Shown here: piece by piece, positions 1 to 9,484 of the stretch | Position numbering within the stretch: position 1 is the stretch's first letter | Layout of the letters: every line of letters starts with the position of its first letter | Source: Roseovarius aestuarii | GTDB lineage: Bacteria > Pseudomonadota > Alphaproteobacteria > Rhodobacterales > Rhodobacteraceae | Direction of reading: 5' to 3' | DNA: 64,000 nt | NCBI RefSeq assembly: GCF_019966515.1 | Contig: NZ_JAIMIB010000015.1 | Span: 62,001 to 126,000 of the forward strand | Position numbers and translations under genes: made by a program | Notes under the pieces: generated by a model | What the model saw: only the letters and a program-made list of their open reading frames with translations | The model's database searches: none | What the model was told of the DNA's origin: nothing

Positions 1-604
1 TGCCATCATACCACAGCACATCATCCCGCGCGCCCGGTTCCCATGACAGGGCGTCGCGGAGGAAAGGAATGCCGATGGCATCACAATAGCTGCGCACCAT
101 CCTATCAGGGTTTTCAAGCAAATCGTCGCTGTCCAGAACCGGCGGTTTTTGCCCCTGTCCGCGCAGCAGATCAAAAAGCGCTTGCTGTGGCCCAAAACCG
201 ATTTCATGCGCTTCGAACCCGTCACCCATACCGGCTTTCTCGTAAGAGCGGTGCAAAGACGCCAGCACCTTGGCCGGATCGCGAATAAGAAAACTGTGGG
301 TGATCCGGCTCAGGAACCCATCATCCCACAGGTGGTCGGTATGATGCGGCATGTCCTTGACGAAGACCGGGCGCTTCTTGGCCGCCTCCTGAATATCATC
401 CCAGATCTTTTCAAATGTCGCCTCGGGGCGCTGCCGCTCCGGCGGCGCGGGTCGCGGCGCGCGGGCCTCGGGGCCCTGATACCACGCCATCCCGAAAGGT
501 TCATGGAAACAGGCCAGATCACCGCGCTGGCGCATCATCCACTCGAACGCGGTCGAGGTCGAGCGCGGCGTCGCCCAGAGAAAGTAGATCGGATGTACCT
601 TCAT
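1..604 (-). CDS. sulfotransferase-like P-loop protein, C-terminus outside window
   Basis: Reading the minus strand from an ATG at 604 gives about 201 codons open to the window edge. The protein begins MKVHPIYFLWATPRSTSTA, where the PRSTST turn is the 5' phosphosulfate-binding loop typical of PAPS-dependent sulfotransferase-like proteins, and later has SFLIRDPAKVLASLHRSY, matching the second conserved block (RDP...S). The family transfers sulfate from PAPS to small molecules, but many bacterial members are only P-loop relatives with unknown substrates. It is divergent from the XRE-cupin regulator at 672, which could control it; a small dyad TTTCT-GGC-AGAAA lies at 653-665 in the shared region. 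The gene is cut by the window start, not truncated as far as can be seen. Confidence 0.75.
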   Translation of the reverse strand, partial: MKVHPIYFLWATPRSTSTAFEWMMRQRGDLACFHEPFGMAWYQGPEARAPRPAPPERQRPEATFEKIWDDIQEAAKKRPVFVKDMPHHTDHLWDDGFLSRITHSFLIRDPAKVLASLHRSYEKAGMGDGFEAHEIGFGPQQALFDLLRGQGQKPPVLDSDDLLENPDRMVRSYCDAIGIPFLRDALSWEPGARDDVLWYDG

Positions 605-671
605 GCTGCAATGATCCAACAAAATCGGCTCACTTATTGCCCTATAGGAAAATTTCTGGCAGAAAATTCTC

Positions 672-1295
672 ATGAGCGTCAAGAAAAATGCGATCACACC
701 TCAAAATTCCGCCCTGACGCAATTGGGCGACGACCTGCGCGGCTTACGTAAGGCGCAGGGGCTGACATTGGAGGATCTGGCTGCAACCAGTGGCAAATCC
801 GTCTCGTTCATCTCCAAGATTGAACGCGGGCAGGCCAAGCCATCCGTCACCACCTTGCAGGAGCTTGCCGGGGCATTGGGCGTCCCCGTGGGGTGGTTTT
901 TTGAAACTGACGGCCCCGCGCCTGCCGATGAACGCCCCTATATCGTGCGCGCCAACAGACGCCGCAAGCTAAGTTACTCGGGCCTGACATCAACAGATTA
1001 CATGGGGTTCGAAGATCATCTGCTTTCGGCCAGTCTCGACGGGCAGCTCGCGCTTGGCATCTCGACCTACCAGCCGGGCGGAAACACCGGTGATGAGCTT
1101 TACACGCATACAGGCGAGGAGGCCGGGCTGATACTCAAAGGCCAGATCGACCTGCATATCGAGGACAAGGTTTTCCGGCTCGAGGCCGGTGACAGCTTTT
1201 CCTTCGCCGCCAGCCTGCCCCATCGCTACTCCAATCCCGGCGACAGCAAGGCGCAGATCGTCTGGGCCAATACGCCAGTCAATCTGCGAAGGTAG
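672..1295 (+). CDS. XRE-cupin transcriptional regulator
   Basis: A 207-residue protein with an N-terminal helix-turn-helix of the Cro/CI type (about residues 17-75, with LEDLAATSGKSVSFISKIER as recognition region) and a C-terminal cupin_2 barrel (about 125-200, with HTGEEAGLILKG and a GDSFSF turn). This two-domain layout is common in one-component regulators that sense a small molecule in the cupin and control catabolic genes. It ends 4 bp before the FAD oxidoreductase at 1299, so it is probably co-transcribed and likely controls that operon, the divergent sulfotransferase gene, or both. The ligand cannot be read from sequence; a methylated amine or amino acid is inference from the neighbours. 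Confidence 0.88.
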   Translation: MSVKKNAITPQNSALTQLGDDLRGLRKAQGLTLEDLAATSGKSVSFISKIERGQAKPSVTTLQELAGALGVPVGWFFETDGPAPADERPYIVRANRRRKLSYSGLTSTDYMGFEDHLLSASLDGQLALGISTYQPGGNTGDELYTHTGEEAGLILKGQIDLHIEDKVFRLEAGDSFSFAASLPHRYSNPGDSKAQIVWANTPVNLRR

Positions 1296-1298
1296 CCC

Positions 1299-3695
1299 AT
1301 GCAAAGCCACGCGCGCGTCGTCGTCATCGGGGGTGGCAACATGGGGGCCGGGGTACTCTATCACCTCGCCCATATGCGCTGGACCGATTGTGTGCTGATC
1401 GAAAAGGCCGAGCTGACCAGCGGCGCCACCTGGCACGCCGCCGGTCTGGTCAGCCGGATGATTGGCGGGCAGGCCCTGGGTACGATGCATGACTACGCCG
1501 TTGATCTTTACAAACGGATCGAGGCCGAGACCGAAGTAGGCGTCAGCTGGCACGGGTGCGGCTCGCTCAGGGTAGCGACCAGCCCCGAGCATATGGACTG
1601 GATCAACCACATTCGCGATGCCGTTCTGGCCCGAGGACAGGCGGCCGAAATCATCGACGCCGCCGAAGTGGCCCGCCTGAACCCGCTTTACGACGTCAAG
1701 GCGGCCGGTGTTCTGGGCGCGATCCGCACCACCGACGATGGCCATGTGGACCCCTCCGGCACCTGCCAGGCGATGGCCAAAGGCGCGCGGCAACTGGGGG
1801 CCAAAGTGATCCGCAATTGTCGCGTTACGAATACGCGGCAGCTAGCGTCGGGCGAGTGGGAGGTGGTGACCGAGCAAGGCACGATCATCACCGAGCATGT
1901 GGTCAACGCGGGCGGCTATCATGCCCGGCAGCTTGGGGCGATGGCCGGGCTGGACCTGCCAATCACGACGATGCTGCACCATTACGTTGTCACCGATGCC
2001 GTACCCGAATTCGACGGCATGGAGCATGAAATTCCGGTCACCCGCGATGATTACTTCTGTGGCTATGTCCGTCGCGAGCAGGGATCGGTGCTCATCGGTC
2101 TCTATGACAAACAGGACCCGCAAGCTGTCTGGCTGGAGGGTTGCCCGTGGGACAGCTGCAATGAGCTTTTCGACCCCAACTGGGACGGGATCACGCCCTG
2201 GCTCGAGAACTGTTTCGAACGGATGCCCGCGCTGACGCAACGCGGCATCAAACGGGTTGTGAATGGCGGCATCACCTATACGCCGGACGGCGCGATGATG
2301 CTGGGGCCCGCGCCGGGTTTGCGAAATTACTGGCTCGCCTGCGGCGCAACCGTGGGCATTGCCTGGGGCCCGGGCGCGGGCCGCGCGCTGGCACAATGGA
2401 TGATCGACGGCTCTGCCGAAATCTCCACCCGCGCCTTTGATCCGCGCCGCTTTGGTTTTTGGGCCGATGCGGATTATGCCAAATCGCGTGCGACAGAGGA
2501 TTACACGCTGCGGCAAGCTATGCCCTATCCACAGCATCAGCGTGAAAGTTGCCGGGGGATCAAAACCTCTGGCGCGCATGGCCGCACGACGGCCCTAGGC
2601 GCAACATTCGAAGAGGCCGGAGGATGGGAACGCCCGCGCCTTTATGCGCAAGAACCACTGGGGTGGCGGCGCACATCCGCCTTTGATCAGGTCGCCGCCG
2701 AGTGCCGCGCCGTGCGGCAGCATGTCAGTTTGGCCGATCTTTCCGCCTTTGCCAAATTTCGTATCGACGGACCGGGGGCCGAGGGCTGGCTCAACGCCGT
2801 CTGTGCCAACCGGATGCCACCGGTGGGACGTACCTGCCTCACGCTGCTACTGAACCGCAAGGGCACAATCGAAGGCGAGGCGACGATTGCCCGCACCGGT
2901 CCCGAGAGTTTCTATTTCGTCACCGGCGCCCCATCTGAGCGGCGGGTCTGGGACTGGCTGACCCTGCACTGCGGCGTGCCGATGGACGCGGTCACGATGA
3001 CAAATGCCACTGACGAGATCGGCATTCTGTGCCTCGCCGGGCCAAAGGCACGCGAGGTATTAAGCGATTGTACAGCTGATGATGTCTCTGACACGGCGTT
3101 GCGCTGGCTGAGCTGTGCGGCGCTGACGGTGTCAGGTGTGCCGCTGCTGGCCCTGCGGCTCAGTTTTACCGGCGAGCTGGCATACGAGCTGCACGCGCCA
3201 AATGAACATCTGGGCGCGCTGTGGGATACGCTGTGGGAGGCGGGGCAACCGCATGGAATCGCGGCATTTGGTTCAAAGGCGCTGGATAGTCTGCGGCTGG
3301 AAAAGTTCTATCGCGGCGGACATGAACTGGCCAATGACGCAAGCCACAAGGATGTCGCGCAGGAGCGGTTTGCCGCGACAGACAAGAATTTCGTGGGCCG
3401 CGACGGCATGCTGGTCCGCCGCCCGCGCAAACGCATTGCCCTGCTGGCTCTGGAGGGCGAAGAAACCGACGCCCTGACTGGAGAGGCCGTGTTCCAAGCT
3501 GATAAACTTGTGGGGTCGGTCACCTCGGCGGCCTATGGGCACACGATCGGACGCTCCCTCGCCATCGCCTTTTTGACCGAGGGCGCGCGAGAGCCCGGAA
3601 CCGTGCTGGAGGTGAACATACTCGGCAGGCGGATCAAGGCAAAGGTGCTGCCCGATGCTCCCTGGGACGCCAAAAATGAAAGGCTGAAAGCATGA
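1299..3695 (+). CDS. GcvT-type FAD-dependent oxidoreductase (sarcosine/dimethylglycine dehydrogenase-like)
   Basis: 798 residues: N-terminal DAO-type FAD fold with VIGGGNMG at 9-16, a central FAO_M linker region, and C-terminal GcvT/aminomethyltransferase domains (about 430-790) that use tetrahydrofolate. TSGATWHAAG places a histidine near residue 46 at the position that covalently holds FAD in dimethylglycine and sarcosine dehydrogenases. The family demethylates N-methyl amino acids and passes the methyl carbon to folate. Start ATG at 1299 follows the regulator by 3 bp and its stop overlaps the methyltransferase start by 4 bp, so the three genes form an operon. The exact substrate is not decided by sequence; dimethylglycine, sarcosine or a related betaine breakdown product are the main options. 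Confidence 0.9.
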   Translation: MQSHARVVVIGGGNMGAGVLYHLAHMRWTDCVLIEKAELTSGATWHAAGLVSRMIGGQALGTMHDYAVDLYKRIEAETEVGVSWHGCGSLRVATSPEHMDWINHIRDAVLARGQAAEIIDAAEVARLNPLYDVKAAGVLGAIRTTDDGHVDPSGTCQAMAKGARQLGAKVIRNCRVTNTRQLASGEWEVVTEQGTIITEHVVNAGGYHARQLGAMAGLDLPITTMLHHYVVTDAVPEFDGMEHEIPVTRDDYFCGYVRREQGSVLIGLYDKQDPQAVWLEGCPWDSCNELFDPNWDGITPWLENCFERMPALTQRGIKRVVNGGITYTPDGAMMLGPAPGLRNYWLACGATVGIAWGPGAGRALAQWMIDGSAEISTRAFDPRRFGFWADADYAKSRATEDYTLRQAMPYPQHQRESCRGIKTSGAHGRTTALGATFEEAGGWERPRLYAQEPLGWRRTSAFDQVAAECRAVRQHVSLADLSAFAKFRIDGPGAEGWLNAVCANRMPPVGRTCLTLLLNRKGTIEGEATIARTGPESFYFVTGAPSERRVWDWLTLHCGVPMDAVTMTNATDEIGILCLAGPKAREVLSDCTADDVSDTALRWLSCAALTVSGVPLLALRLSFTGELAYELHAPNEHLGALWDTLWEAGQPHGIAAFGSKALDSLRLEKFYRGGHELANDASHKDVAQERFAATDKNFVGRDGMLVRRPRKRIALLALEGEETDALTGEAVFQADKLVGSVTSAAYGHTIGRSLAIAFLTEGAREPGTVLEVNILGRRIKAKVLPDAPWDAKNERLKA

Positions 3696-4321
3696 GCGAC
3701 AACAAGGTTCTCAAATCCTATGCCGCCTCAAGCCCCGAGGAACAGCAGGCCAGCTATGACACATGGGCCGACAGCTACGAACGCGACCTCTGCGCGATGG
3801 GATATCGCCTGCCCGCCCTTGCCGCCGGGGTCTTTGCGCGTTTTGTCCCACCTGATACCGGCCCTATTCTGGACGCAGGCTGCGGCGGCGGCATTCAGGC
3901 CGAGGTGCTGGCGCTTTTGGGCTACGGCCCACTGATCGGGCTGGACCTTTCCGAGGGGATGCTGAATGTCGCGCGGCAAAAAGGCATCTATGCCGAACTG
4001 CACCAGGGTGCCTTGGGCCCTCAATTGGACCTGCCTGATAACAGCATGGGGGCGGTTCTTTGTATTGGGACGATCACGCCGAACCATGCCCCACCCGAAA
4101 GCTTCGACGGGTTAATCCGCGTGGCCCGCCCCGGTGCGCCCATCGTGTTCAGCCTGCGTGATGATCGGGGCCAGGACCCCGAATACCCTACCCGCGTTTC
4201 AGCACTAATCCAGTCCGGAGCCTGGCACGAGGTCTGGACCAGCGACAGCTACCGCTCCATGCCCTATGGCGCCGAGACGGTCACACACCGCCTGCATGTA
4301 TACCGAAAGACCGATGCCTGA
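3692..4321 (+). CDS. class I SAM-dependent methyltransferase
   Basis: 209 residues with a Rossmann-like SAM-binding fold: motif I ILDAGCGGGIQAEVL at about 56-70, GLDLSEGMLNVA as motif post-I at about 79-90, and a later VLCIGTITPNHA block. It starts inside the last codons of the FAD oxidoreductase gene (ATGA overlap), so it is translationally coupled to it. An acceptor substrate is not evident. In context it may act on the same small-molecule pathway as the demethylase, for example a methyl transfer balancing a one-carbon route, but this is inference. Its length is normal for a stand-alone small-molecule methyltransferase. Confidence 0.85.
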   Translation: MSDNKVLKSYAASSPEEQQASYDTWADSYERDLCAMGYRLPALAAGVFARFVPPDTGPILDAGCGGGIQAEVLALLGYGPLIGLDLSEGMLNVARQKGIYAELHQGALGPQLDLPDNSMGAVLCIGTITPNHAPPESFDGLIRVARPGAPIVFSLRDDRGQDPEYPTRVSALIQSGAWHEVWTSDSYRSMPYGAETVTHRLHVYRKTDA

Positions 4322-4469
4322 CGTTCCAGGCCAGAAGCCTCAGTGTTTCAGATAAGGGCACGGGTCAGGTTTTCCTATCGGTCCAATAGTCGTTCATGCG
4401 TTGACGATCTGCCGCGCTCCGCTCTACCCGAGGCAGCGTTTCGCCGGGCAGTCAATGATGGCACCTCTT

Positions 4470-6866
4470 TCATCCGCGCATCAAACGTCCATCGGGATCA
4501 TAGAGCGGGCCGTTGGTGATCGTGGCGCCATGCATCATCCCGGCAATGTTAGCCTCAACCCGCATCCCGTCCCTGAGCGGTTCGGAAACGCTCCCCAGTG
4601 CGACGGGCCTGCCGACCCGATAGCCAAACGCGCATGAAGAGGTCTGGCCGATTATCCTACTGTTCAGATAAATTGGCTCATGACCGATAGGCGTTACGGA
4701 TATCTCATCAAAGCAGAGCGAGACGATTTTCCGGATGACACCGGAGGCTGCCCGCTCCTGCAAGGCCTCAAAGCCGATAAATCCGCCGGATTTGCGCGTA
4801 GCAAAAGACAGCCCGGCCTCGGGCGGCGAGATATCGCTGTCAAGCTCGTGACCCATGGCGCAGAAACCCTTCTCGATCCGCATGGAGGTCTGCGCATAAA
4901 GGCCGGCGGCGGATGCACCGGCCCGGGTGAGCGCGGCATAGATCGCCTTGGTATCCCGGGCCTTGCAGGTGATCTCCCACCCCGCCTCGCCCACATAGGA
5001 CATGCGCGCCGCCCGCGCTTGCACACCAGCGAGCTGTACGGTCCTGTGCTGGAAATATGTCAGCTCATTCAACTCGGTAGCCCCCAGCTCCGATGCGATC
5101 CGCGCCGCATCCGGACCCATCAGGCCAAGCACGGCATATTTCTCGGTGCTGTCTTCCAGCGCCACCTCAAACTCCTCGGCATGGCTTCGAAACCAGGCCA
5201 GGTCGCGCTTGATCGCATTTGTCCCGGTGAACAGGCGATAGTGATCCTGCGCAATCCGCTGCGCTGTCAGATCGCTTTCAAATGTGCCGCGATCGTTCAG
5301 CACCGCGGAGTAGATGACCGACCCCGGCCCGCGATTCATATGACTGGCGCAGGTCTTCAGCAGGAACGCTTCGGCGTCCGGCCCCGTCACCTCAATCTTG
5401 CCAAAGGAAGAGGCGTCGAAAACAGCAGCGTGCCGGCTTGCCGCCGCCACCTCGGCCTGAACGTTTTCAAACCAATCTGGTCGGTCAAAGCGCAATTGAG
5501 GTTCAGCTATCTTGCTGAAATAAAGCGGCCGCTCCCAGCCATAGAACTGGCCCATATGCGCGCCTGCCTGACGATATTCCTGATCCAGCGGCAGGGTTCG
5601 CAGGTTACGTGCCGTCTTTAGCTGCTTGCCGGGGTAGGCGATATCATAATGCGTGCCCAGTATCTCGGGCGCGCGGGCCATCAGGTGGTCGATATTGTTA
5701 AAGACCGGCGCAAAACGCTTGGCGTCAGCTTCGGTCAGATCATAGGCGGTGTGACCATACACGATGCAATGGGCCAGGTTCATCCCTGCCCCGCCGCCCG
5801 AGGCCATGCCGACCGAATTCATCCCGCACCCCAGGAACAGCCCACGGGTTTCGGCAACCTCCCCCAGCATGAACGTACCATCCGGGGTGAAACTTTCCGG
5901 CCCGTTCAGAAGCATCTTGACCTCCGCCGTCTCCAGCGGTGGCAGGCGGTGCAGCGCCAGCTCCATCATCGGTTCGAAATGATCCCAATCCTCGGGTAAG
6001 AGGCCGAATTCAAAACCCTCATCCAGAACACCCGGTGCGATTGGTTTGCCCATCGGCTCGAAACACCCGACCAACAGCCCGCCGCTGTCATCGCGGATAT
6101 AGAGGTGGCTGTCATGGTCGCTGAGCGTGGGCATGTTACCGGTAATGCCGTCAATCGGCTTGGTCAGCAGATAGAAATGTTCGCAGGCCAGTGCAGGCAC
6201 TTCGGCGCCTGTCATCGCGCCCAGTTCACGCGACCAGAGACCCGAACAGAGCGCGATCGCGTCGCACATCACCGTACCTTGTGTCGTTTCCACGCCTCTG
6301 ATGCGCCCGTTTTCCGTGAGTATTCCAGTCACACCAATCTGTTCGAAAATCCCTGCACCCAGACCTCTGGCCGCCTTGACCAGCGCGGCACAAACATCAC
6401 TGGGCGACACCCGTCCGTCATCCGGCGACCACACCGCGCCCAGCACGTCATTGGCATTCATCAACGGCCAGCGTTCTTTTGCTTCTGCCGCAGTAACCGA
6501 CGTGGCATCAATCCCGTAGGCATGGGCCAAAGCCTCCTGCCGCTTGATATGGATCAGCCGGTCGGGATTGGTGGCGATCGATAATGAGCCCTTCTGAATC
6601 CAGCCCACGGATTGGCCGGTTTCCCTTTCCAGTTGACTATAGAGATCGACCGAATACTGGATCATCCGGGTCAGGTTGCGCGAATGCCGCAGCGCTCGGA
6701 CCTGCGCTGCCGAATGCCAGGTTGTGCCCGAAGTCAGGCGATTGCGCTCCAGCAGCACCGCATCCCCCACCCCCATCTTGGCGAGGTGATAGAGCGTCGA
6801 ACACCCCATGATCCCGCCGCCAATCACGACAACGCTGGCATGGTCGGGTGGAGCGGGTTGGGACAT
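4470..6866 (-). CDS. second GcvT-type FAD-dependent oxidoreductase
   Basis: Also 798 residues, with FAD-binding VVVIGGGIMGCSTLYHLAK near residues 12-30, GTTWHSAAQV with a candidate covalent-FAD histidine near 51, and C-terminal GcvT domains (about 430-790). It is paralogous in architecture to the protein at 1299-3695 but not close in sequence, so the two probably act on different N-methylated substrates or successive steps such as dimethylglycine then sarcosine. It is convergent with the methyltransferase (149-bp gap with no clear terminator) and divergent from the RpiR-type regulator at 6950, whose 83-bp shared upstream region contains TTTCAT/GAAATG half-sites at 6901-6926. Regulation by that protein is plausible. 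Confidence 0.9.
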   Translation of the reverse strand: MSQPAPPDHASVVVIGGGIMGCSTLYHLAKMGVGDAVLLERNRLTSGTTWHSAAQVRALRHSRNLTRMIQYSVDLYSQLERETGQSVGWIQKGSLSIATNPDRLIHIKRQEALAHAYGIDATSVTAAEAKERWPLMNANDVLGAVWSPDDGRVSPSDVCAALVKAARGLGAGIFEQIGVTGILTENGRIRGVETTQGTVMCDAIALCSGLWSRELGAMTGAEVPALACEHFYLLTKPIDGITGNMPTLSDHDSHLYIRDDSGGLLVGCFEPMGKPIAPGVLDEGFEFGLLPEDWDHFEPMMELALHRLPPLETAEVKMLLNGPESFTPDGTFMLGEVAETRGLFLGCGMNSVGMASGGGAGMNLAHCIVYGHTAYDLTEADAKRFAPVFNNIDHLMARAPEILGTHYDIAYPGKQLKTARNLRTLPLDQEYRQAGAHMGQFYGWERPLYFSKIAEPQLRFDRPDWFENVQAEVAAASRHAAVFDASSFGKIEVTGPDAEAFLLKTCASHMNRGPGSVIYSAVLNDRGTFESDLTAQRIAQDHYRLFTGTNAIKRDLAWFRSHAEEFEVALEDSTEKYAVLGLMGPDAARIASELGATELNELTYFQHRTVQLAGVQARAARMSYVGEAGWEITCKARDTKAIYAALTRAGASAAGLYAQTSMRIEKGFCAMGHELDSDISPPEAGLSFATRKSGGFIGFEALQERAASGVIRKIVSLCFDEISVTPIGHEPIYLNSRIIGQTSSCAFGYRVGRPVALGSVSEPLRDGMRVEANIAGMMHGATITNGPLYDPDGRLMRG

Positions 6867-6949
6867 GGCAGCCTCGGCTTGACGATTCTTGTATCGTATG
6901 TTTCATTCATACCCATGATTGAAATGAATGCAACAAACCTGCCCGCGCC

Positions 6950-7837
6950 GTGTCTCAGTCGAAGCTGAAAGAACTGACACCGGGCAAACTCCAGACGCTC
7001 AGCCCGCAATTGCGCAAGGCTGCGCGGTATGTCGTCGAACACCCGGATGAAATCGCGACCCGGTCACAGCGTTTTGTTGCCGATACCGCCAAACTGCCCG
7101 CACCCACCTTCACCCGGCTGGCCCATGCCATCGGCTATGAAAGCTATGACGGTCTGCGCGAAACCTGCCGGATCGAGGTTTTGCAAAACCGCACCGTGCT
7201 GGCGGAAAAAGCGCGCAAACTCGTCGATACCAACAAGGAAGACGCGGGTTTCACCGTGCGCCATGCCGCTGCGACCATTCGCAACACCGAGGCGCTGATC
7301 GCCAGCCTCGATCCAACCACGCTCGACGCCGCCGCCCAGATGCTTTCGCGGGCGCGACGCGTGGCTCTGCTTGGTGTCATGAGCGCCCGGCCAATCATGG
7401 ACTACGCCATGTATCTGGCCAACATGTCTCTGCCGGGTTGGCGGATACCGGGGCGCAGCGGTCATGGGCTGGCCAGCGATCTTGCCGACCTGAACGAACG
7501 GGATGTCGCCATCGTGTTCAGCATCGAGCCCTATGCCGCGCAAGCCGTCGATCTTGCCCGGAATGTGACTGAACAGGGCGTACCGCTGCTGACACTGACC
7601 GACAACCCCCTGTCGCCAGTCGCCGAACACGCGCGCCATTGCTTCTATATCGGGACGGAAAGTCCGCAATTTTTCCCCTCCCATGTCGCCGCAATGGTTT
7701 TTTTCGAGGCGATTATCGGTATGGTCATTCAGATGAAGGGAAACGAGGCGCAGCAACGCATTGCCGCAGTCGAACGGCAAAATCACAGATTAGGAGAATA
7801 CTGGCAGGACAAACCCGCCAGAACAAAGGGAGTGTAA
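6950..7837 (+). CDS. MurR/RpiR family transcriptional regulator
   Basis: 295 residues: an HTH_6 DNA-binding domain at about 1-80 (LSPQLRKAARYVVEHPDEIA and PTFTRLAHAIGYESYDGLR are the family's typical helices) and a SIS sugar-isomerase-like domain at about 125-265 (RRVALLGVMSARP, DVAIVFSIEPYA, PLLTLTDNPLSPVAEHA). RpiR proteins usually repress or activate genes for sugar or amino-compound use through ligand binding in SIS. It sits 4 bp before the ABC binding-protein gene at 7842 and is divergent from the FAD oxidoreductase at 6866, so it likely links uptake and oxidation of one substrate. The start at 6950 was taken because it gives the usual N-terminus; no strong ribosome site is visible. Confidence 0.88.
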   Translation: MSQSKLKELTPGKLQTLSPQLRKAARYVVEHPDEIATRSQRFVADTAKLPAPTFTRLAHAIGYESYDGLRETCRIEVLQNRTVLAEKARKLVDTNKEDAGFTVRHAAATIRNTEALIASLDPTTLDAAAQMLSRARRVALLGVMSARPIMDYAMYLANMSLPGWRIPGRSGHGLASDLADLNERDVAIVFSIEPYAAQAVDLARNVTEQGVPLLTLTDNPLSPVAEHARHCFYIGTESPQFFPSHVAAMVFFEAIIGMVIQMKGNEAQQRIAAVERQNHRLGEYWQDKPARTKGV

Positions 7838-7841
7838 AGGA

Positions 7842-8675
7842 ATGAAAAAGCTTATTAATTCAACGGTCAGTGGTTTGGCCCTTGCGGCAATGGCCGCGGG
7901 CAGCGTCAGCGCGCAATGCACCAATGACGTCTGGAACAAGGTGATGGAGCGCGGCAAGGTCGTGATCGGCGTCAAGGCTGATTACAAGCCTTGGGGGTTC
8001 CGCGACGAAAACGGCAATCTCGTGGGCATGGAAATCGACATGGCCAATGACGTCGCCGCCAAGATGGGTGTCGAGGTCGAATTGGTGCCGGTTCAATCGT
8101 CAAACCGGATGCAGTTCCTGGAGCAGGGCAAGATCGATATGATGATCGCCACGATGTCCGACCGTGCGGACCGCCGCGAAATCGTCGGTATTCCGGGGCC
8201 GAACTATTACACCTCGGGCACCAATGTGATGGCGCCCAAGGCGCTTGAATTCAGCAAGTGGGAAGATCTGGGCGGCAAGAAAGTTTGCGGCAAGCAAGGC
8301 GCCTTCTACAACCAGATCGTCGAAGAGCGGTATGGCGTGGAAATCGTGGCCTTCACGGGTAATGCCGAAGCCAAGCAGGCCCTGCGCGACAAGAAATGCG
8401 TGGCCTGGGTCTATGATGACAGTTCCATCGGGTCGGACCTCAGCTCTGGCAACTGGGAAGATTTCGAGATGCCGCTGGCGTCCGAAGATGACAACCCCTG
8501 GGGCTTGGCGGTACCTTTGGCCGAAGTGAACTGCGTCTTCGGCAACTTCATGTCCGGCTTGCAGTATAACTGGCACCGCGACGGCACGCTGATCGAGCTT
8601 GAGGCGAAATGGGGGATCAAGCCCACGGCCTATCTTGCAAAGGAAAATGAGCGCTACAGCGACTGGCTCAAATAA
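7842..8675 (+). CDS. amino acid ABC transporter substrate-binding protein
   Basis: 277 residues with a Sec signal peptide (MKK..., hydrophobic stretch, cleavage probably after ...GSVSA near residue 24) followed by an SBP_bac_3 fold: GKVVIGVKADYKPWGF, GNLVGMEIDMANDVA and VPVQSSNRMQFLEQGKID are family landmarks. It should bind a polar amino acid or related amine in the periplasm. It begins right behind the RpiR-type regulator and heads the transporter operon. Two cysteines (about 110-115 and 188 region, GKKVCG and DKKCVAW) could form a disulfide. Given the neighbouring N-methyl oxidoreductase, an N-methylated amino acid is a reasonable but unproven ligand. Confidence 0.9.
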   Translation: MKKLINSTVSGLALAAMAAGSVSAQCTNDVWNKVMERGKVVIGVKADYKPWGFRDENGNLVGMEIDMANDVAAKMGVEVELVPVQSSNRMQFLEQGKIDMMIATMSDRADRREIVGIPGPNYYTSGTNVMAPKALEFSKWEDLGGKKVCGKQGAFYNQIVEERYGVEIVAFTGNAEAKQALRDKKCVAWVYDDSSIGSDLSSGNWEDFEMPLASEDDNPWGLAVPLAEVNCVFGNFMSGLQYNWHRDGTLIELEAKWGIKPTAYLAKENERYSDWLK

Positions 8676-8691
8676 TCCTGTCCACGTCAAA

Positions 8692-8717
8692 GCGCCCTCC
8701 CATCGTCGGGCGGGCGC
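8692..8717 (+). promoter_or_regulatory. stem-loop between binding protein and permease genes
   Basis: GCGCCCTCCC (8692-8701) pairs with GGGCGGGCGC (8708-8717), a 10-bp stem with one G-U pair and a 6-base loop, without a following T-run. Such hairpins between the binding-protein and permease genes of importers commonly protect the upstream mRNA and raise binding-protein expression relative to the membrane subunits; that role is inferred here. Confidence 0.55.
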
Positions 8718-8737
8718 AAACCTTACGGGACGGCTGA

Positions 8738-9484
8738 ATGGAAGATTTCTTTCGCGAGCTGGCGGCGGACTATCCGCGCTGGAATTTCATCTGGATGTAT
8801 GAAGACCGCCAGCAGGGCAAGGTGTTGGCCGGACTGTGGATGACGATCAAGCTCAGCGTGCTGTGCCTGATCTTCTCGGTTGTGATCGGCCTCGTAGGCG
8901 CGTGGATGCAAGGCGCGCGCTCGGCCGTGACCCGCGCCATCGTGCAGGGCTATATCCAGTTCTTCCGCAACACACCGCCGCTTGTGCAACTATTGTTCTT
9001 CTACTTTGCATTGGGTCAGTTCACCCCCGTCGTCGCCGGAGAAGACGGATGGACGGTCGAGCCGATCATCTCGAATGTGGGCTGGGCGGTCATCTCGCTC
9101 AGCTTTTTTGCCGGGGCGTTCAATGTCGAGATTTTCCGCGCCGGGATCGAAGCCGTGCCCGAATCCACCGTCGAGGCATCGGAATCGCTCGGCTTCAACC
9201 GGCTGCAGACATATCTCTACGTGGTGCTGCCTCTGGCCTTCCGGGTCTGTCTGCCCGCGCTCAACAACAATCTGGTCAATCTGGTCAAGACAACCACGCA
9301 GGCTTATGCCATCGCCGTGCCAGAGCTACTCTATCACTCGGTATCGATCTGGAATGATTACCCGTCGGCGCAATACCCGACCATGCTGATGTTGTTCGTC
9401 ACCTATATCCTGCTGGTGGGTATTCTCGTCTTCGGGATGAGCCGCTGGGAACGCAGCATGAAAATTCTGGGGTATGGCACATGA
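8738..9484 (+). CDS. polar amino acid ABC transporter permease (HisM-like)
   Basis: 248 residues with about five membrane helices and the binding-protein-dependent permease domain. The EAA loop that docks the ATPase is clear: EASESLGFNRLQTYLYVVLP at about 147-166. The IQFFRNTPPLVQLLFFY segment is the usual HisM/GlnP landmark. It pairs with the second permease at 9481, whose start overlaps its stop by 4 bp, to form the heterodimeric channel of the importer. The start codon ATG at 8738 lies 62 bp after the binding protein, behind a stem-loop. Confidence 0.9.
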   Translation: MEDFFRELAADYPRWNFIWMYEDRQQGKVLAGLWMTIKLSVLCLIFSVVIGLVGAWMQGARSAVTRAIVQGYIQFFRNTPPLVQLLFFYFALGQFTPVVAGEDGWTVEPIISNVGWAVISLSFFAGAFNVEIFRAGIEAVPESTVEASESLGFNRLQTYLYVVLPLAFRVCLPALNNNLVNLVKTTTQAYAIAVPELLYHSVSIWNDYPSAQYPTMLMLFVTYILLVGILVFGMSRWERSMKILGYGT

